The translations under genes and the position numbers were made by a program. 64,000 bases of DNA. It comes from Sagittula stellata E-37. GTDB taxonomy: Bacteria > Pseudomonadota > Alphaproteobacteria > Rhodobacterales > Rhodobacteraceae. This document shows positions 34,318-42,412 of the stretch, piece by piece. The DNA lies in contig NZ_CP155729.1 in the NCBI RefSeq assembly GCF_039724765.1, positions 186,001 to 250,000 on the forward strand, given 5' to 3'. How positions within the stretch are numbered: the stretch's first letter is position 1; each line of letters opens with the position of its first letter. Below the pieces are notes generated by a model. The model worked only from the letters and a program-made list of their open reading frames with translations, searched no databases and was not told where the DNA came from.

Positions 34318-35598
34318 TCACAACCATTCAGGAACAGTATCGCGATTTATCATGTCGTCAAAGCTCGGCCGCGCGCGGATGACAGCGAATTGATCGTTCT
34401 TTGCCATGATTTCGGGCACCAGCGGGCGTGTGTTGTACTCGCTCGACATCACCGCCCCATAGGCCCCGGCAGAACGGAACGCCACGAGGTCTCCCGCGGC
34501 CAGCGGCGGCATCACCCGCCCCTTGGCAAAAGTGTCGCCCGTCTCGCAGACCGGGCCGACCACGTCGTAGGCCACCTGCTCGATCCCCGGCTCCGCCTCA
34601 GCAACGGGTACGATATCGTGATACGCGTCGTACATGGCAGGCCGGATCAGGTCGTTCATCGCCGCGTCGAGGATCAGGAAATCCCGCCCCTCGCCGTTCT
34701 TCACATAGATCACCCGGCTGACGAGAATGCCCGCGTTCCCGGCGATCAGCCGGCCCGGCTCGATCTCCACCTCGACCCCGAGATGCCCGACCGTGCGCTG
34801 AACCATCGCACCGTAGTCCGTGGGCAGGGGCGGCGCCTCGTTCGACCGCGCGTAGGGAATACCCAGCCCGCCGCCAAGATCCAGCCGCTCGATGGCATGC
34901 CCCTCGGCGCGCAGCACCTCCGTCAGTTCCGCAACCTTGCGATAGGCCATCTCGAAGGGTTCGAGCTGCGTCAGCTGCGACCCGATATGCACGTCGATGC
35001 CGACCACCTTCAGCCCCGGCAGCGCCGCCGCCTCGGCATAGACCTCCCTCGCCCGGGCAATGGGAATGCCGAACTTGTTCTCGCTCTTGCCGGTGGCGAT
35101 CTTGGCATGGGTTTTCGCATCGACGTCAGGGTTCACCCGCACCGCGATCGGAGCGACCACGCCCATCGACGTCGCAACCTCCGAAATCACCTGCATCTCG
35201 GGCTCGCTCTCGACGTTGAACTGACGGATGCCGCCGTCCAGCGCCGCGCGGATCTCCGACCGCGTCTTGCCCACGCCGGAAAACACGATCCGCGCGCCCG
35301 GCACACCGGCGGCCTTCGCCCGCGCGTATTCCCCGCCCGACACCACGTCCATGCCCGCCCCTTCGGCAGCCAGCGCCGTCAGGATCGCCTGGTTGGACGC
35401 CGCCTTCACGGCGTAACACACCATGTGCGGACCCCAGGCCAGCGCCTCGTCGAACAGCCGGAAGTGCCGCACCAAAGTGGCATGCGAATACAGGTAGAAC
35501 GGCGTCTCGACCGCCCGCGCGATCTCCGCCACGGACACGTCCTCGGCAAACAACTGACCGTCACGATACAGGAAATGATCCAAGGCGCCGCCCTCCAT
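34318..35598 (-). CDS. lysA: Diaminopimelate decarboxylase
   Basis: PLP enzyme (alanine-racemase fold) that decarboxylates meso-diaminopimelate to lysine, the last step of lysine synthesis. The 426 residues show the PLP lysine in CYAVKAASNQ (Lys65), HIGSQLTQLEPFE (about 207-219), the Gly-rich RLDLGGGLGIPY (about 239-250) and the C-terminal GPVCETGDTF with AGDLVAFRSAGAYGAVMSS, containing active-site Cys and Tyr. Its start at 35598 gives MEGGALDHFLYRDGQLFAED, usual for the family. It probably heads a unit with the TIGR02302-type gene 37 bp downstream. Confidence 0.97.
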   Translation of the reverse strand: MEGGALDHFLYRDGQLFAEDVSVAEIARAVETPFYLYSHATLVRHFRLFDEALAWGPHMVCYAVKAASNQAILTALAAEGAGMDVVSGGEYARAKAAGVPGARIVFSGVGKTRSEIRAALDGGIRQFNVESEPEMQVISEVATSMGVVAPIAVRVNPDVDAKTHAKIATGKSENKFGIPIARAREVYAEAAALPGLKVVGIDVHIGSQLTQLEPFEMAYRKVAELTEVLRAEGHAIERLDLGGGLGIPYARSNEAPPLPTDYGAMVQRTVGHLGVEVEIEPGRLIAGNAGILVSRVIYVKNGEGRDFLILDAAMNDLIRPAMYDAYHDIVPVAEAEPGIEQVAYDVVGPVCETGDTFAKGRVMPPLAAGDLVAFRSAGAYGAVMSSEYNTRPLVPEIMAKNDQFAVIRARPSFDDMINRDTVPEWL

Positions 35599-35690
35599 GC
35601 AAACGGGGCCGCTTTAGCGCAGCCCGCGACAAGGAACCAGCCCCCTCGTGCCGCGGGCGCACGGCCCCGGCCCGCCTGCGCACCCCGCCC

Positions 35691-35785
35691 GCTTCATCTT
35701 GGCCCAAATACCTCCGCCGGAGGCCACCCGAGGAGAAGGCCGCAGGCCGCCGACGAGACAACGGGCGCGCGCGCCAGCGCGCACA
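35691..35785 (+). repeat. Dispersed intergenic repeat, family A copy 3 (longest)
   Basis: Core GCTTCATCTTGGCCCAAATA then CCTCCGCCGGAGG, followed by GAGGAGAAGGCCGCAGG and a GC-rich palindromic end. It occupies the gap between lysA and the DUF2834 gene. The core matches the copy at 59768-59791 at 23 of 24 positions. Confidence 0.75.
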
Positions 35786-35792
35786 TTGCCCC

Positions 35793-36104
35793 TCAGACCA
35801 CGGGCCGCGACCGGAACCACAGGTACAGGGGAAAGCCGCAGCTCACACCGATCAGGAAGGTCGCCGGGATGGCAAGCAGCGCCTCCCAGTTGCGCCGTAC
35901 CGAGACTTCCGCCAGCACCCAGACCGTCAGCACCACCGCCGAAATCGTCAGGTCCCAGGTCAGGGCCGTGGTCGATGCGTTCACGAACCACGCGTCGATC
36001 ATCAGCCCCACGTCCCAGCCGTTGGCGGAAAGGAAACTGACGAACCAGTACATCGGATGCACCGCACCCCAGACGGCCAGCAGAAGCCAGAGCACACGCA
36101 GCAT
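35793..36104 (-). CDS. DUF2834 membrane protein
   Basis: A 103-residue inner-membrane protein with three helices: residues 1-24 ([20 protein letters not shown]), 47-68 (ALTWDLTISAVVLTVWVLAE) and 75-96 (ALLAIPATFLIGVSCGFPLY). The motif GWDVGLMIDAWFVNASTTA between helices one and two, and the end LYLWFR, fit DUF2834. Function is unknown. Its ATG overlaps the stop of the small lipoprotein by one base (TGATG), so it is the last gene of an argH-lipoprotein-DUF2834 unit. Confidence 0.85.
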   Translation of the reverse strand: MLRVLWLLLAVWGAVHPMYWFVSFLSANGWDVGLMIDAWFVNASTTALTWDLTISAVVLTVWVLAEVSVRRNWEALLAIPATFLIGVSCGFPLYLWFRSRPVV

Positions 36105-36256
36105 CAGCCGGCGATCCCCATCTCGACCTTGCCGTTGACCTGGAACCGCAGCCCCGGACCCGCCGGCTCATCCTTTTCCGGCGGAATCGGATCGCCATCG
36201 GCGCCACATCCCGCAAGCGCCACCAGCGCCACCACCAGCATCACCCGAACCTTCAT
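36104..36256 (-). CDS. Small lipoprotein (50 residues) between argH and the DUF2834 gene
   Basis: A short gene easily missed by gene finders. It reads [20 protein letters not shown], then a proline/acid linker ([11 protein letters not shown]) and the end [15 protein letters not shown]. The signal peptide ends in the lipobox LAGC, so Cys17 should be lipidated. ATGA overlap with the argH stop and a one-base overlap with the next ATG show tight translational coupling. A tiny lipoprotein after argH is common in Rhodobacteraceae; its function is not known. No further domain can be recognised. Confidence 0.85.
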   Translation of the reverse strand: MKVRVMLVVALVALAGCGADGDPIPPEKDEPAGPGLRFQVNGKVEMGIAG

Positions 36257-37644
36257 GCCAGACGCTCCTTCCAAGCCGCCACCTGTGCACGCACCTGCTC
36301 CGGCGCGGTCCCGCCAAAGCTCATCCGCGACCGGACCGAATTGTGCACGCCCAGCACATCGTACACCGATGCGTCGATCCTGCCATGCACCGCCTGCATC
36401 TCCTCCAGCGACAGGTCCGGCAGATCGCAGCCCCGCGCCTCGGCCTGCGCCACAAGCGTGCCTGTGACGTGATGCGCCTCGCGGAACGGCAACCCGGTCT
36501 CGCGCACCAGCCAGTCGGCAAGATCCGTCGCCGTGGAAAACCCCGAGGACGCCGCCGCCTCAAGCGCCGGCACGTTCGCGCTCATGTCGCGGACCATCCC
36601 CTCCATCGCCGCCAAAGCCAGCATCCAGTTGTCGGCCGCGTCGAAGACCTGCTCCTTGTCCTCCTGCATGTCCTTGGAATAGGCCAGCGGCAGCCCCTTC
36701 ATCACCATCATCAAAGCCACGTTCGCCCCGAAGATCCGCCCGATCTTCGCACGGATCAGCTCGGCGGCATCGGGGTTCTTCTTCTGCGGCATGATCGACG
36801 ACCCGGTCGAGAACCGGTCCGACAATGTCACGAACCGGAACTGCGCCGACGACCAGATCACCAGCTCCTCGGCAAAGCGCGACAGGTGCATGGCCGAGAT
36901 CGACGCCACCGAGAGAAACTCCAGCGCAAAATCCCGCGCGCTCACCGCATCCAGCGAATTGGCCATCGGACGGTCGAAGCCCAGCGCCTCCGCCGTCGCG
37001 TGCCGGTCGATGGGGAAGCCGGTTCCCGCCAGCGCCGCCGCGCCCAGGGGCGACTCGTTCATCCGCGCCCGCGCATCGCGGACACGGCTCAGATCCCGCC
37101 CGAACATTTCCACGTAGGCCATCATGTGATGGCCCCATGTCACCGGCTGCGCCGTCTGCAGGTGGGTGAATCCCGGCATGACCCAGTCGGCCCCGGCCTC
37201 CGCCTGCCCCAGCAGCGCCTTCATCAACGCCAGCAAACCGCTCTCCGCCGCATCGAGCTGGTCGCGCACCCACAACCGGAAATCCACCGCCACCTGGTCG
37301 TTGCGCGACCGCGCGGTGTGCAACCGTCCGGCGGGTTCGCCGACGATCTCCTTCAACCGCGCTTCCACGTTCATGTGGATGTCCTCCAGCGCGGTGGAAA
37401 AAACGAAACGCCCGGACTCGATCTCTGACAAAACCGTGAGCAATCCTTCCCGGATCGCCTCGGCATCGCTATCACTTATGATGCCCTGCGCGGCCAACAT
37501 GGCGGCATGGGCCCTCGAACCGGCGACATCCTGCGCCGCAAGCCGCTGGTCGAATCCGATGGAGGCGTTGATCGCCTCCATGATGGCATCCGGCCCGGCG
37601 GCAAAGCGGCCGCCCCACATCTGGTTCGAGGTCTTGTCCGACAT
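36253..37644 (-). CDS. argH: Argininosuccinate lyase
   Basis: Cytoplasmic enzyme that splits argininosuccinate into arginine and fumarate. The 463 residues include NQMWGGRF near the N terminus, LEDIHMNVE (86-94), [16 protein letters not shown] (109-124), the catalytic-base region [10 protein letters not shown] (158-167, His161) and the superfamily signature [20 protein letters not shown] (281-300) with the active-site Ser. The ATG at 37644 is chosen because the conserved N terminus starts there; the longer open frame upstream reads antisense through the TlpA-like gene. The divergent TlpA-like gene starts only 21 bp away, so each promoter must overlap the other gene or be shared. Confidence 0.97.
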   Translation of the reverse strand: MSDKTSNQMWGGRFAAGPDAIMEAINASIGFDQRLAAQDVAGSRAHAAMLAAQGIISDSDAEAIREGLLTVLSEIESGRFVFSTALEDIHMNVEARLKEIVGEPAGRLHTARSRNDQVAVDFRLWVRDQLDAAESGLLALMKALLGQAEAGADWVMPGFTHLQTAQPVTWGHHMMAYVEMFGRDLSRVRDARARMNESPLGAAALAGTGFPIDRHATAEALGFDRPMANSLDAVSARDFALEFLSVASISAMHLSRFAEELVIWSSAQFRFVTLSDRFSTGSSIMPQKKNPDAAELIRAKIGRIFGANVALMMVMKGLPLAYSKDMQEDKEQVFDAADNWMLALAAMEGMVRDMSANVPALEAAASSGFSTATDLADWLVRETGLPFREAHHVTGTLVAQAEARGCDLPDLSLEEMQAVHGRIDASVYDVLGVHNSVRSRMSFGGTAPEQVRAQVAAWKERLA

Positions 37645-37665
37645 GACATGCCTTTCGGAGGATCT

Positions 37666-38226
37666 ATGAAACGTTTCGCTCTCGCGGCTCTCTATACCGC
37701 CCTCACGGCGCTGGCAAATCCGTCGCTGGCCGACGTCGACGCCGCAAAGGCCGCCGCCAGCGGAGACATGAAGAAGATGGTCTTCCACGACAGCCCGAAG
37801 GACGCCGGCACCGTCGACTTCATGACCTTCGACGAAGCGCCGCTGAATCTCGCCGACTGGCAGGGCAAATGGGTTCTGGTGAACTTCTGGGCCACCTGGT
37901 GCGCCCCCTGCCGGCACGAGATGCCGATGCTGAGCCAACTCCAGTCGGACCTCGGCGGCGAGAATTTCGAGGTCGTGACCATCGCCACCTCGCGCAATCC
38001 CCCCGCCAAGATCGAAGGCTTCTTCGAAGAGATCGGCGTCACCAACCTGCCCCTCCACCGCGATCCGCAGTCCATGCTGGCCCGCCAGATGGGCGTGCTC
38101 GGGCTGCCGGTCACGGTTGTCCTCGATCCCGAAGGCCGGGAGGTCGCCCGCCTGACCGGCGACGCCGACTGGTCCGGACAGGACGCTAAGGCGCTCCTCG
38201 CGGCCCTGATGGGTGGCGAGGGCTGA
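37666..38226 (+). CDS. TlpA-like periplasmic thiol:disulfide oxidoreductase
   Basis: Thioredoxin-fold protein of 186 residues with a signal peptide ([22 protein letters not shown]) and active site WCAPC (Cys79, Cys82) in [18 protein letters not shown]. The cis-Pro loop is [12 protein letters not shown]. It belongs to the TlpA/ResA/DsbE reductase group, which keeps substrates such as apocytochromes or copper-site proteins reduced. No cytochrome maturation gene is nearby. GGAGGATCT precedes the ATG at 37666. It is divergent from argH with a 21-bp gap, an arrangement seen in related bacteria. A bidirectional-looking hairpin at 38416-38441 follows. Confidence 0.92.
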   Translation: MKRFALAALYTALTALANPSLADVDAAKAAASGDMKKMVFHDSPKDAGTVDFMTFDEAPLNLADWQGKWVLVNFWATWCAPCRHEMPMLSQLQSDLGGENFEVVTIATSRNPPAKIEGFFEEIGVTNLPLHRDPQSMLARQMGVLGLPVTVVLDPEGREVARLTGDADWSGQDAKALLAALMGGEG

Positions 38227-38293
38227 GCGGGGCCAGGAAACCGCCGGTGCGCGCCCCGCGTGATCCACGCCGGGGGACCGGCGCGGCGCCATG

Positions 38294-38317
38294 CCTTCAT
38301 CTTGGTCCAAATACCTG
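38294..38317 (+). repeat. Dispersed intergenic repeat, family A copy 4 (core)
   Basis: CCTTCATCTTGG then TCCAAATACCTG: the family core with three changes, without the GC-rich extension of the other copies. It lies 3' of the TlpA-like gene. Confidence 0.6.
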
Positions 38318-38415
38318 AAAACCGCCGCTGCCCGACAGGGCAGGGGCTGATCCTGCCGCGCGCCAGCGCGTCCTTGGGATCGCCCGAAACGCCCACTCGG
38401 CTCCGGGACTGGAAA

Positions 38416-38450
38416 GCCCCGCCCGACAATCCGGGCGGGGCGCAGGTTTT
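38416..38450 (+). terminator. Hairpin terminator between convergent genes
   Basis: A perfect 10-bp stem, GCCCCGCCCG-(6 nt)-CGGGCGGGGC, followed on the plus strand by GCAGGTTTT and on the minus strand by TTTCC. It probably serves the TlpA-like gene and may also serve the convergent secreted-protein gene. Confidence 0.7.
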
Positions 38451-38456
38451 GCAAAA

Positions 38457-38478
38457 GAGAGAGAGAGAGAGAGAGAGA
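38457..38478 (+). repeat. (GA)11 microsatellite
   Basis: Eleven uninterrupted GA units, flanked by AAAA on both sides, lie 10 nt past the stop codon of the secreted-protein gene and just after the terminator hairpin. Such runs are rare in bacterial core DNA and are prone to length change. Confidence 0.95.
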
Positions 38479-38488
38479 AAACGCCGGT

Positions 38489-39031
38489 CTATTTCAGCGC
38501 GACCAGCACGCGTTTGGTACGCAACTTGCGCTCTTCGTTGGGCGCGTCGGCGGTCCAGCCACCCTTTGCGGCGCCGTTGCCGTCCAGGGTCAGCACACCT
38601 TCCGCAATCAGCCCGTCCAGCCCGAACTCCTGGTAGCGCAGCCCGCCTCGGGTGGCGCGGGTCACACGGGTGCGCGGTTCCGCAAAGCCATCGGGATGGA
38701 TCACGGTAAAGCGGCAGGTGCCTTCCGTGCGGTTGCAACGGTTCGGGACAAAGCGGGTCACGGCCCCGTCGAAGGCCACGGTCTCCACCACATCGCCGCG
38801 CGCTGTCGTCTTGTAACGGCCGACAAACTCCGCCGAAGCACCGCGACCGTCATAGACATCGAAGACGTGGAGGTTGCCATCGGTGCCGCGCGAGACGTGG
38901 GTCGTCGCGCCGCTACGGTCCTTCATCACCATAACCGATCCCGGACCGAACCGGTCGACCTTCCAGCCAATGTCCGCATGCGCAGGGTTTGCCATGAAAA
39001 ACAGGGCAAGGGCGATCGTCAGTGCGCGCAT
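38489..39031 (-). CDS. Secreted protein of unknown function
   Basis: A 180-residue product with a signal peptide ([19 protein letters not shown]) and no recognised family. The mature part is beta-rich: [20 protein letters not shown], then [13 protein letters not shown], then the Cys pair in [12 protein letters not shown] (likely a disulfide) and a strongly basic end ([14 protein letters not shown]). The start ATG at 39031 opens the signal peptide; an upstream in-frame ATG at 39103 would add 24 residues with no export character. About 84-112 nt upstream lies a 9-bp direct repeat spaced by two helical turns. It may be a glycoside- or matrix-associated protein, but this is only a guess. Confidence 0.75.
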   Translation of the reverse strand: MRALTIALALFFMANPAHADIGWKVDRFGPGSVMVMKDRSGATTHVSRGTDGNLHVFDVYDGRGASAEFVGRYKTTARGDVVETVAFDGAVTRFVPNRCNRTEGTCRFTVIHPDGFAEPRTRVTRATRGGLRYQEFGLDGLIAEGVLTLDGNGAAKGGWTADAPNEERKLRTKRVLVALK

Positions 39032-39594
39032 GTGATGCAGCTCCGTGGTCAGTCGGCCCCCACCGACAAAACCAAAGCTGGGCGAAATCGGGGCAATCCG
39101 CAACCGTCAAATGTCATATTTGACCGTTTGAAAACATATTTGAAACAATACCCTATGCGTTGGGATCACCGTCCCCCATGTGACTTCAATCAACCCGTTG
39201 AGGGGGCGAGATGACCCCAGGGAAGTCGGATTGGTTGCGCGAACAACCTGTTATGGTTGTGCGCACAAGGGTTGCGTCCAGGCCGGGTTCGATTCGCGTC
39301 CGTGAAATAAGGCAGAATGTGGCAGGACCGCCTCATTCCCCCGACCCATCGCCGCGTTAACCGATATGGCCGCAACGTCATGCATTTTCGCCAACCAACA
39401 ACCGCAAAGGTGTTAACAACCGGCCGGGAATCGGGGTCAAACCGGCCGGTTCGCACATTAACGCCTGCGTCTGAGGTCTGAAGATCGGTTAACCTTCCCG
39501 TCGAACCACCCCGCCGGCGACCCGATATGGTCAGCGTCCGCGCAGCCAACCACAAGGTGCGGAGCGTTAACCCGGCATTCCGGTCAGCAACGGT
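39032..39594. other. 563-bp gene-free region with GTTAAC cluster and palindrome
   Basis: I see no credible gene; a 121-codon minus-strand ORF (39190-39555) lacks coding character. The stretch is richer in A+T than its surroundings. It contains the direct repeat at 39115-39143, a perfect 12-bp palindrome TTGTGCGCACAA at 39257-39268, and four GTTAAC sites plus one ATTAAC between 39355 and 39571. Confidence 0.6.
39115..39143 (-). promoter_or_regulatory. Direct repeat CATATTTGA x2, spaced 20 bp (candidate operator)
   Basis: CATATTTGA at 39115-39123 and 39135-39143, start-to-start 20 bp, so on the same face of the helix. The interval carries GTTTGAAAACATAT, found identically before the radical SAM gene (60811-60824). 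It lies 84-112 nt upstream of the secreted-protein start. Confidence 0.45.
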
Positions 39595-40242
39595 TTACTT
39601 GCAATAAGGTCCGCCGCGGTAATCGGCGACGTCGAAATGGAAGTGATCCTTGTGGAAACGGTCCGACCTCGGGCCCAGCACCGTACCGAACGGACCGCAG
39701 GCCGCAGAGTGCATCTGCTCCAGCATGGCGCCGTCCTTGCCGTGGCCCCAGTGATGCAGCACGGAAATCTCCGTCCCGTCCCGCAGACGCACCGCCGCGA
39801 TGTCGATGGCGTTGCCCTTGGAATGCTCCGACAGCTTCGCACCACGCTGGTGATTGCGCGTCCGGCAGGCGTATGACGCCGCGACCTTCAGTTCGGCGAC
39901 CCCGCCACCGCGCTTGCCCACGGCCTTGCGCGCGCCCGAGTTCATCCATGTCTTCAAGGCCTTGGCGGTCGAGCATTGGATCGTCGCGGGCGTGCTCAGC
40001 GCAACGCCGTCGACACCGCGCAACAGGATCGCGTTGTCGATCCCGCAGGCACCATTGCCTTTGACCGCGCCGATCTTCTCGCCAATCAGGGCCGGGTCGC
40101 CACAGACAGTGTCGCCTTCGATCCCCATCGCGGCAAAGGCTGCCCGCGCCGCGGTCGCCGCCTTGTCCAGCCCGCGATCGACCCGGCCACCGCCGCATCC
40201 GGCGAGCCCGAGAAGAACGAACAGAACTAAGATGCCCTTCAA
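39595..40242 (-). CDS. Extensin-like lipoprotein
   Basis: A 215-residue member of the extensin-like C-terminal (VanY/LAS-like) family. Signal peptide and lipobox [16 protein letters not shown] place Cys16 as the lipid anchor. The domain shows CGDPALIGEKIGAVKGNGAC, then SYACRTRNHQRGAKLSEHSK, GNAIDIAAVRL and the C-terminal FHKDHFHFDVAD. The His/Asp pattern (S-H-S-x-G-N-A-I-D-I and H-F-H-F-D) resembles LAS-type zinc peptidases, so a peptidoglycan-related activity is likely but unproven. Its start overlaps the tyrC stop by 4 nt, so it is the last gene of a hisC-tyrC unit. Confidence 0.9.
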   Translation of the reverse strand: MKGILVLFVLLGLAGCGGGRVDRGLDKAATAARAAFAAMGIEGDTVCGDPALIGEKIGAVKGNGACGIDNAILLRGVDGVALSTPATIQCSTAKALKTWMNSGARKAVGKRGGGVAELKVAASYACRTRNHQRGAKLSEHSKGNAIDIAAVRLRDGTEISVLHHWGHGKDGAMLEQMHSAACGPFGTVLGPRSDRFHKDHFHFDVADYRGGPYCK

Positions 40243-41159
40243 CGTTTAACCTCGATCCGGCCAAAGTCAGGCTTATCAGTATCCTGACCCGCCTGCAGAA
40301 TGCCACGCCGTATGGCCCGGGTGCGGGTGAAATAGGCATGAAGCTGCTCACCGTCGCCGGTCCGGATCGCTCGCTGCAACGCAAAGAGCTCTTCGGTAAA
40401 GCGCCCGAGGATCTCCAGCGTCGCACCCTTGTTGGTCAGGAAAACATCGCGCCACATGGTCGGGTCCGAGGCGGCGATCCGCGTGAAATCCCGGAAACCG
40501 GCGGCAGAGAACTTGATGACTTCCTGGTCCGAGACGCGGCTCAGATCGTCGGCCACACCGACCATCGTGTAGGCGATCAGGTGCGGGATATGACTGACCA
40601 CCGCGCAGACGAGATCGTGATGTTCGGGGTCCATGCGTTCGGTGTTTGCGCCAAGCGCCTGCCAGTACCGTTCCAGCCGGGCGACCGCGTCTTCGGGCGC
40701 GTTTTCCACCGGTACGATCAGGCACCACCGATTGTCAAACAGGCTGGCAAAGCCCGCGTCCGGACCGGAATGCTCCGTCCCGGCCATCGGGTGAGCGGGA
40801 ACAAAGTGAACGGTCTCAGGCAGATAAGGAGAGACCTCCTCGATCACGGTCCGTTTTACAGACCCCACGTCCGTCACGGTCGCGCCGGGTTTCAGATGGG
40901 GTGCGATGGTTTCTGCCACACGCCCCATCACACCCACCGGCGTCGCCAGCACGACAAGGTCGGCATCGGCAACGGCGTCTTCTGCGCTGTCGCAGATGAC
41001 ATCGCAGAACCCCAGTCGCCGCGCCGTTTCGCGTGTTTCGGCGGACCTGGCATAGCCCCGGATCTCGGTCGCCATCCCGGCGCGTTTCATCGCCCAAGCC
41101 ATCGAACTTGCGATCAGCCCCAGGCCGATCAGGGCGACCTTGCCGTAGTGCTCGCTCAT
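40239..41159 (-). CDS. tyrC: Prephenate/arogenate dehydrogenase
   Basis: NAD(P)-dependent enzyme of tyrosine synthesis converting prephenate or arogenate by oxidative decarboxylation. The 306 residues start with the Rossmann loop [17 protein letters not shown] (8-24). [20 protein letters not shown] (about 68-87), [11 protein letters not shown], and the substrate motif [16 protein letters not shown] (about 121-136) are typical of the TyrA/TyrC fold. [12 protein letters not shown] (about 190-201) and the end [16 protein letters not shown] are also conserved. There is no fused chorismate mutase or ACT domain. It overlaps hisC by 4 nt upstream and the extensin-like gene by 4 nt downstream; the hisC neighbour suggests that the aminotransferase also serves aromatic amino acids. 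Confidence 0.93.
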   Translation of the reverse strand: MSEHYGKVALIGLGLIASSMAWAMKRAGMATEIRGYARSAETRETARRLGFCDVICDSAEDAVADADLVVLATPVGVMGRVAETIAPHLKPGATVTDVGSVKRTVIEEVSPYLPETVHFVPAHPMAGTEHSGPDAGFASLFDNRWCLIVPVENAPEDAVARLERYWQALGANTERMDPEHHDLVCAVVSHIPHLIAYTMVGVADDLSRVSDQEVIKFSAAGFRDFTRIAASDPTMWRDVFLTNKGATLEILGRFTEELFALQRAIRTGDGEQLHAYFTRTRAIRRGILQAGQDTDKPDFGRIEVKR

Positions 41160-42241
41160 CGCGCGCCAGCCTTGAACTGACCGATGCAGAAAGCCACGCG
41201 CCGCACAGAGGGTTCGTCACCGACAGTGATCCGCAGGCAGTTCGGCAGCTTGTAGCCCCCCACTTTGCGCACGATCAGCCCCTGCGACTGCAGGTAAAGA
41301 TCGCAGGCGTCGGCCTCCTCCTTGTCGGCGAAACGTGCCAGCACGAAGTTCGCGGTCGAGGTGTCGGACGGCACGCCATGTTCCGCCAGCGCCTCGGACA
41401 GGATCATCCGCAGGCGGGTGTTGTCATTGCGGCACTTCTCGGCCCAGGTCGTGTCGCGCACGGCGGCCTCGGCGGCGGCCAGCGCGGTGTTCGACAGGTT
41501 GAACGGCCCGCGCACGCGGTTCAGCACGTCGATCACGGCCTTGGGCGCGTAGCCCCAGCCGACCCGCATTCCGCCCAATCCATAGAGCTTCGAGAAGGTC
41601 CGCGTCATCACCACGTTCTCGCGCTGCTCCACCAGACGCGCGCCGCCGTCATAGCCTTCGACGTAATCGGCATAGGCGCCGTCGAGCACCAGCAGACACT
41701 GATCGGGCAGGCCCTCGGCCAGCCGTTCGATCTCGGCCAGGCCGATCATCGTGCCGGTCGGGTTGTTCGGATTGGCGATGAACACCAGACGTGTGCGTTC
41801 GGAGCAACCGTCGAGGATGGCGTCCACATCGGTCACGCGGTCGCGTTCGGGCACCTCCACCGGGCTCGCCCCTGCGGCCAGCGCGCTGATGCGGTACATG
41901 CCAAAGCCGTGCACGGTGTGCAGCACCTCCGTCCCCGGCCCGGCGTAGGCCTGGCACAGGAAGTGGATGATCTCGTCGGAGCCTACGCCACAAATGACTC
42001 GTTCCGGATCGACGCCGTGCACTTCGCCGATCGCGGACCGCAGCGAGGCATGGTCGGTCGACGGGTAGCGATGCAGCTCGTGCACGGATCGGACCACAGC
42101 GTCCTGAACCGCCGGGCTCGGGCCGAAGGGATTCTCGTTGGAACTCAGTTTGACGACGTTGGTGATGCCGTCCACCTTCGCCTTGCCGCCTTCGTACAGC
42201 GCAATGTCCATGATACCGGGCTGCGGATCTATCGTTGCCAT
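41156..42241 (-). CDS. hisC: Histidinol-phosphate aminotransferase
   Basis: PLP-dependent class I/II aminotransferase of histidine synthesis, often also active on phenylpyruvate or prephenate. The 361 residues show [13 protein letters not shown] (31-43), NPNNPTG (157-163), DGAYADYV and the PLP lysine in [18 protein letters not shown] (Lys218), ending with an Arg in [10 protein letters not shown]. It lies apart from other his genes and is coupled to tyrC by a 4-nt overlap, as in other alphaproteobacteria, which fits a joint role in tyrosine/phenylalanine synthesis. The start at 42241 is 171 bp from the pncB stop. Confidence 0.94.
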   Translation of the reverse strand: MATIDPQPGIMDIALYEGGKAKVDGITNVVKLSSNENPFGPSPAVQDAVVRSVHELHRYPSTDHASLRSAIGEVHGVDPERVICGVGSDEIIHFLCQAYAGPGTEVLHTVHGFGMYRISALAAGASPVEVPERDRVTDVDAILDGCSERTRLVFIANPNNPTGTMIGLAEIERLAEGLPDQCLLVLDGAYADYVEGYDGGARLVEQRENVVMTRTFSKLYGLGGMRVGWGYAPKAVIDVLNRVRGPFNLSNTALAAAEAAVRDTTWAEKCRNDNTRLRMILSEALAEHGVPSDTSTANFVLARFADKEEADACDLYLQSQGLIVRKVGGYKLPNCLRITVGDEPSVRRVAFCIGQFKAGAR

Positions 42242-42369
42242 GGTGCTCTCCTTCGCCGCGGCAGCCTTACCCGCGTCGACCGGTCAAGAAAAGTGTTTGT
42301 TCAGCAAGGCAGACCGGCGTGGCATGTGCGCAAGCGTCGGGTTCCGCGCCGCCAGATGGGACGGTGGGC

Positions 42370-42401
42370 GGGGCGCCTTTGCCGACAGGCAAACAGCGCC
42401 G
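42370..42401 (-). terminator. Stem-loop after pncB
   Basis: Inner arms TTTGCC and GGCAAA around GACA, extended outside by GGCGC pairing with GCGCC. It lies 12 nt past the pncB stop. There is no T-run, so it may protect the 3' end or work with Rho rather than terminate on its own. Confidence 0.45.
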
Positions 42402-42412
42402 GCCCCGTCCGG

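Noticed and set aside
39190..39555. 121-codon minus-strand ORF in the gene-free region
   Set aside because: Composition is Arg/Pro/Thr-rich without helices or motifs, it has no ribosome binding site, and it crosses the GTTAAC cluster; I treat the region as non-coding.
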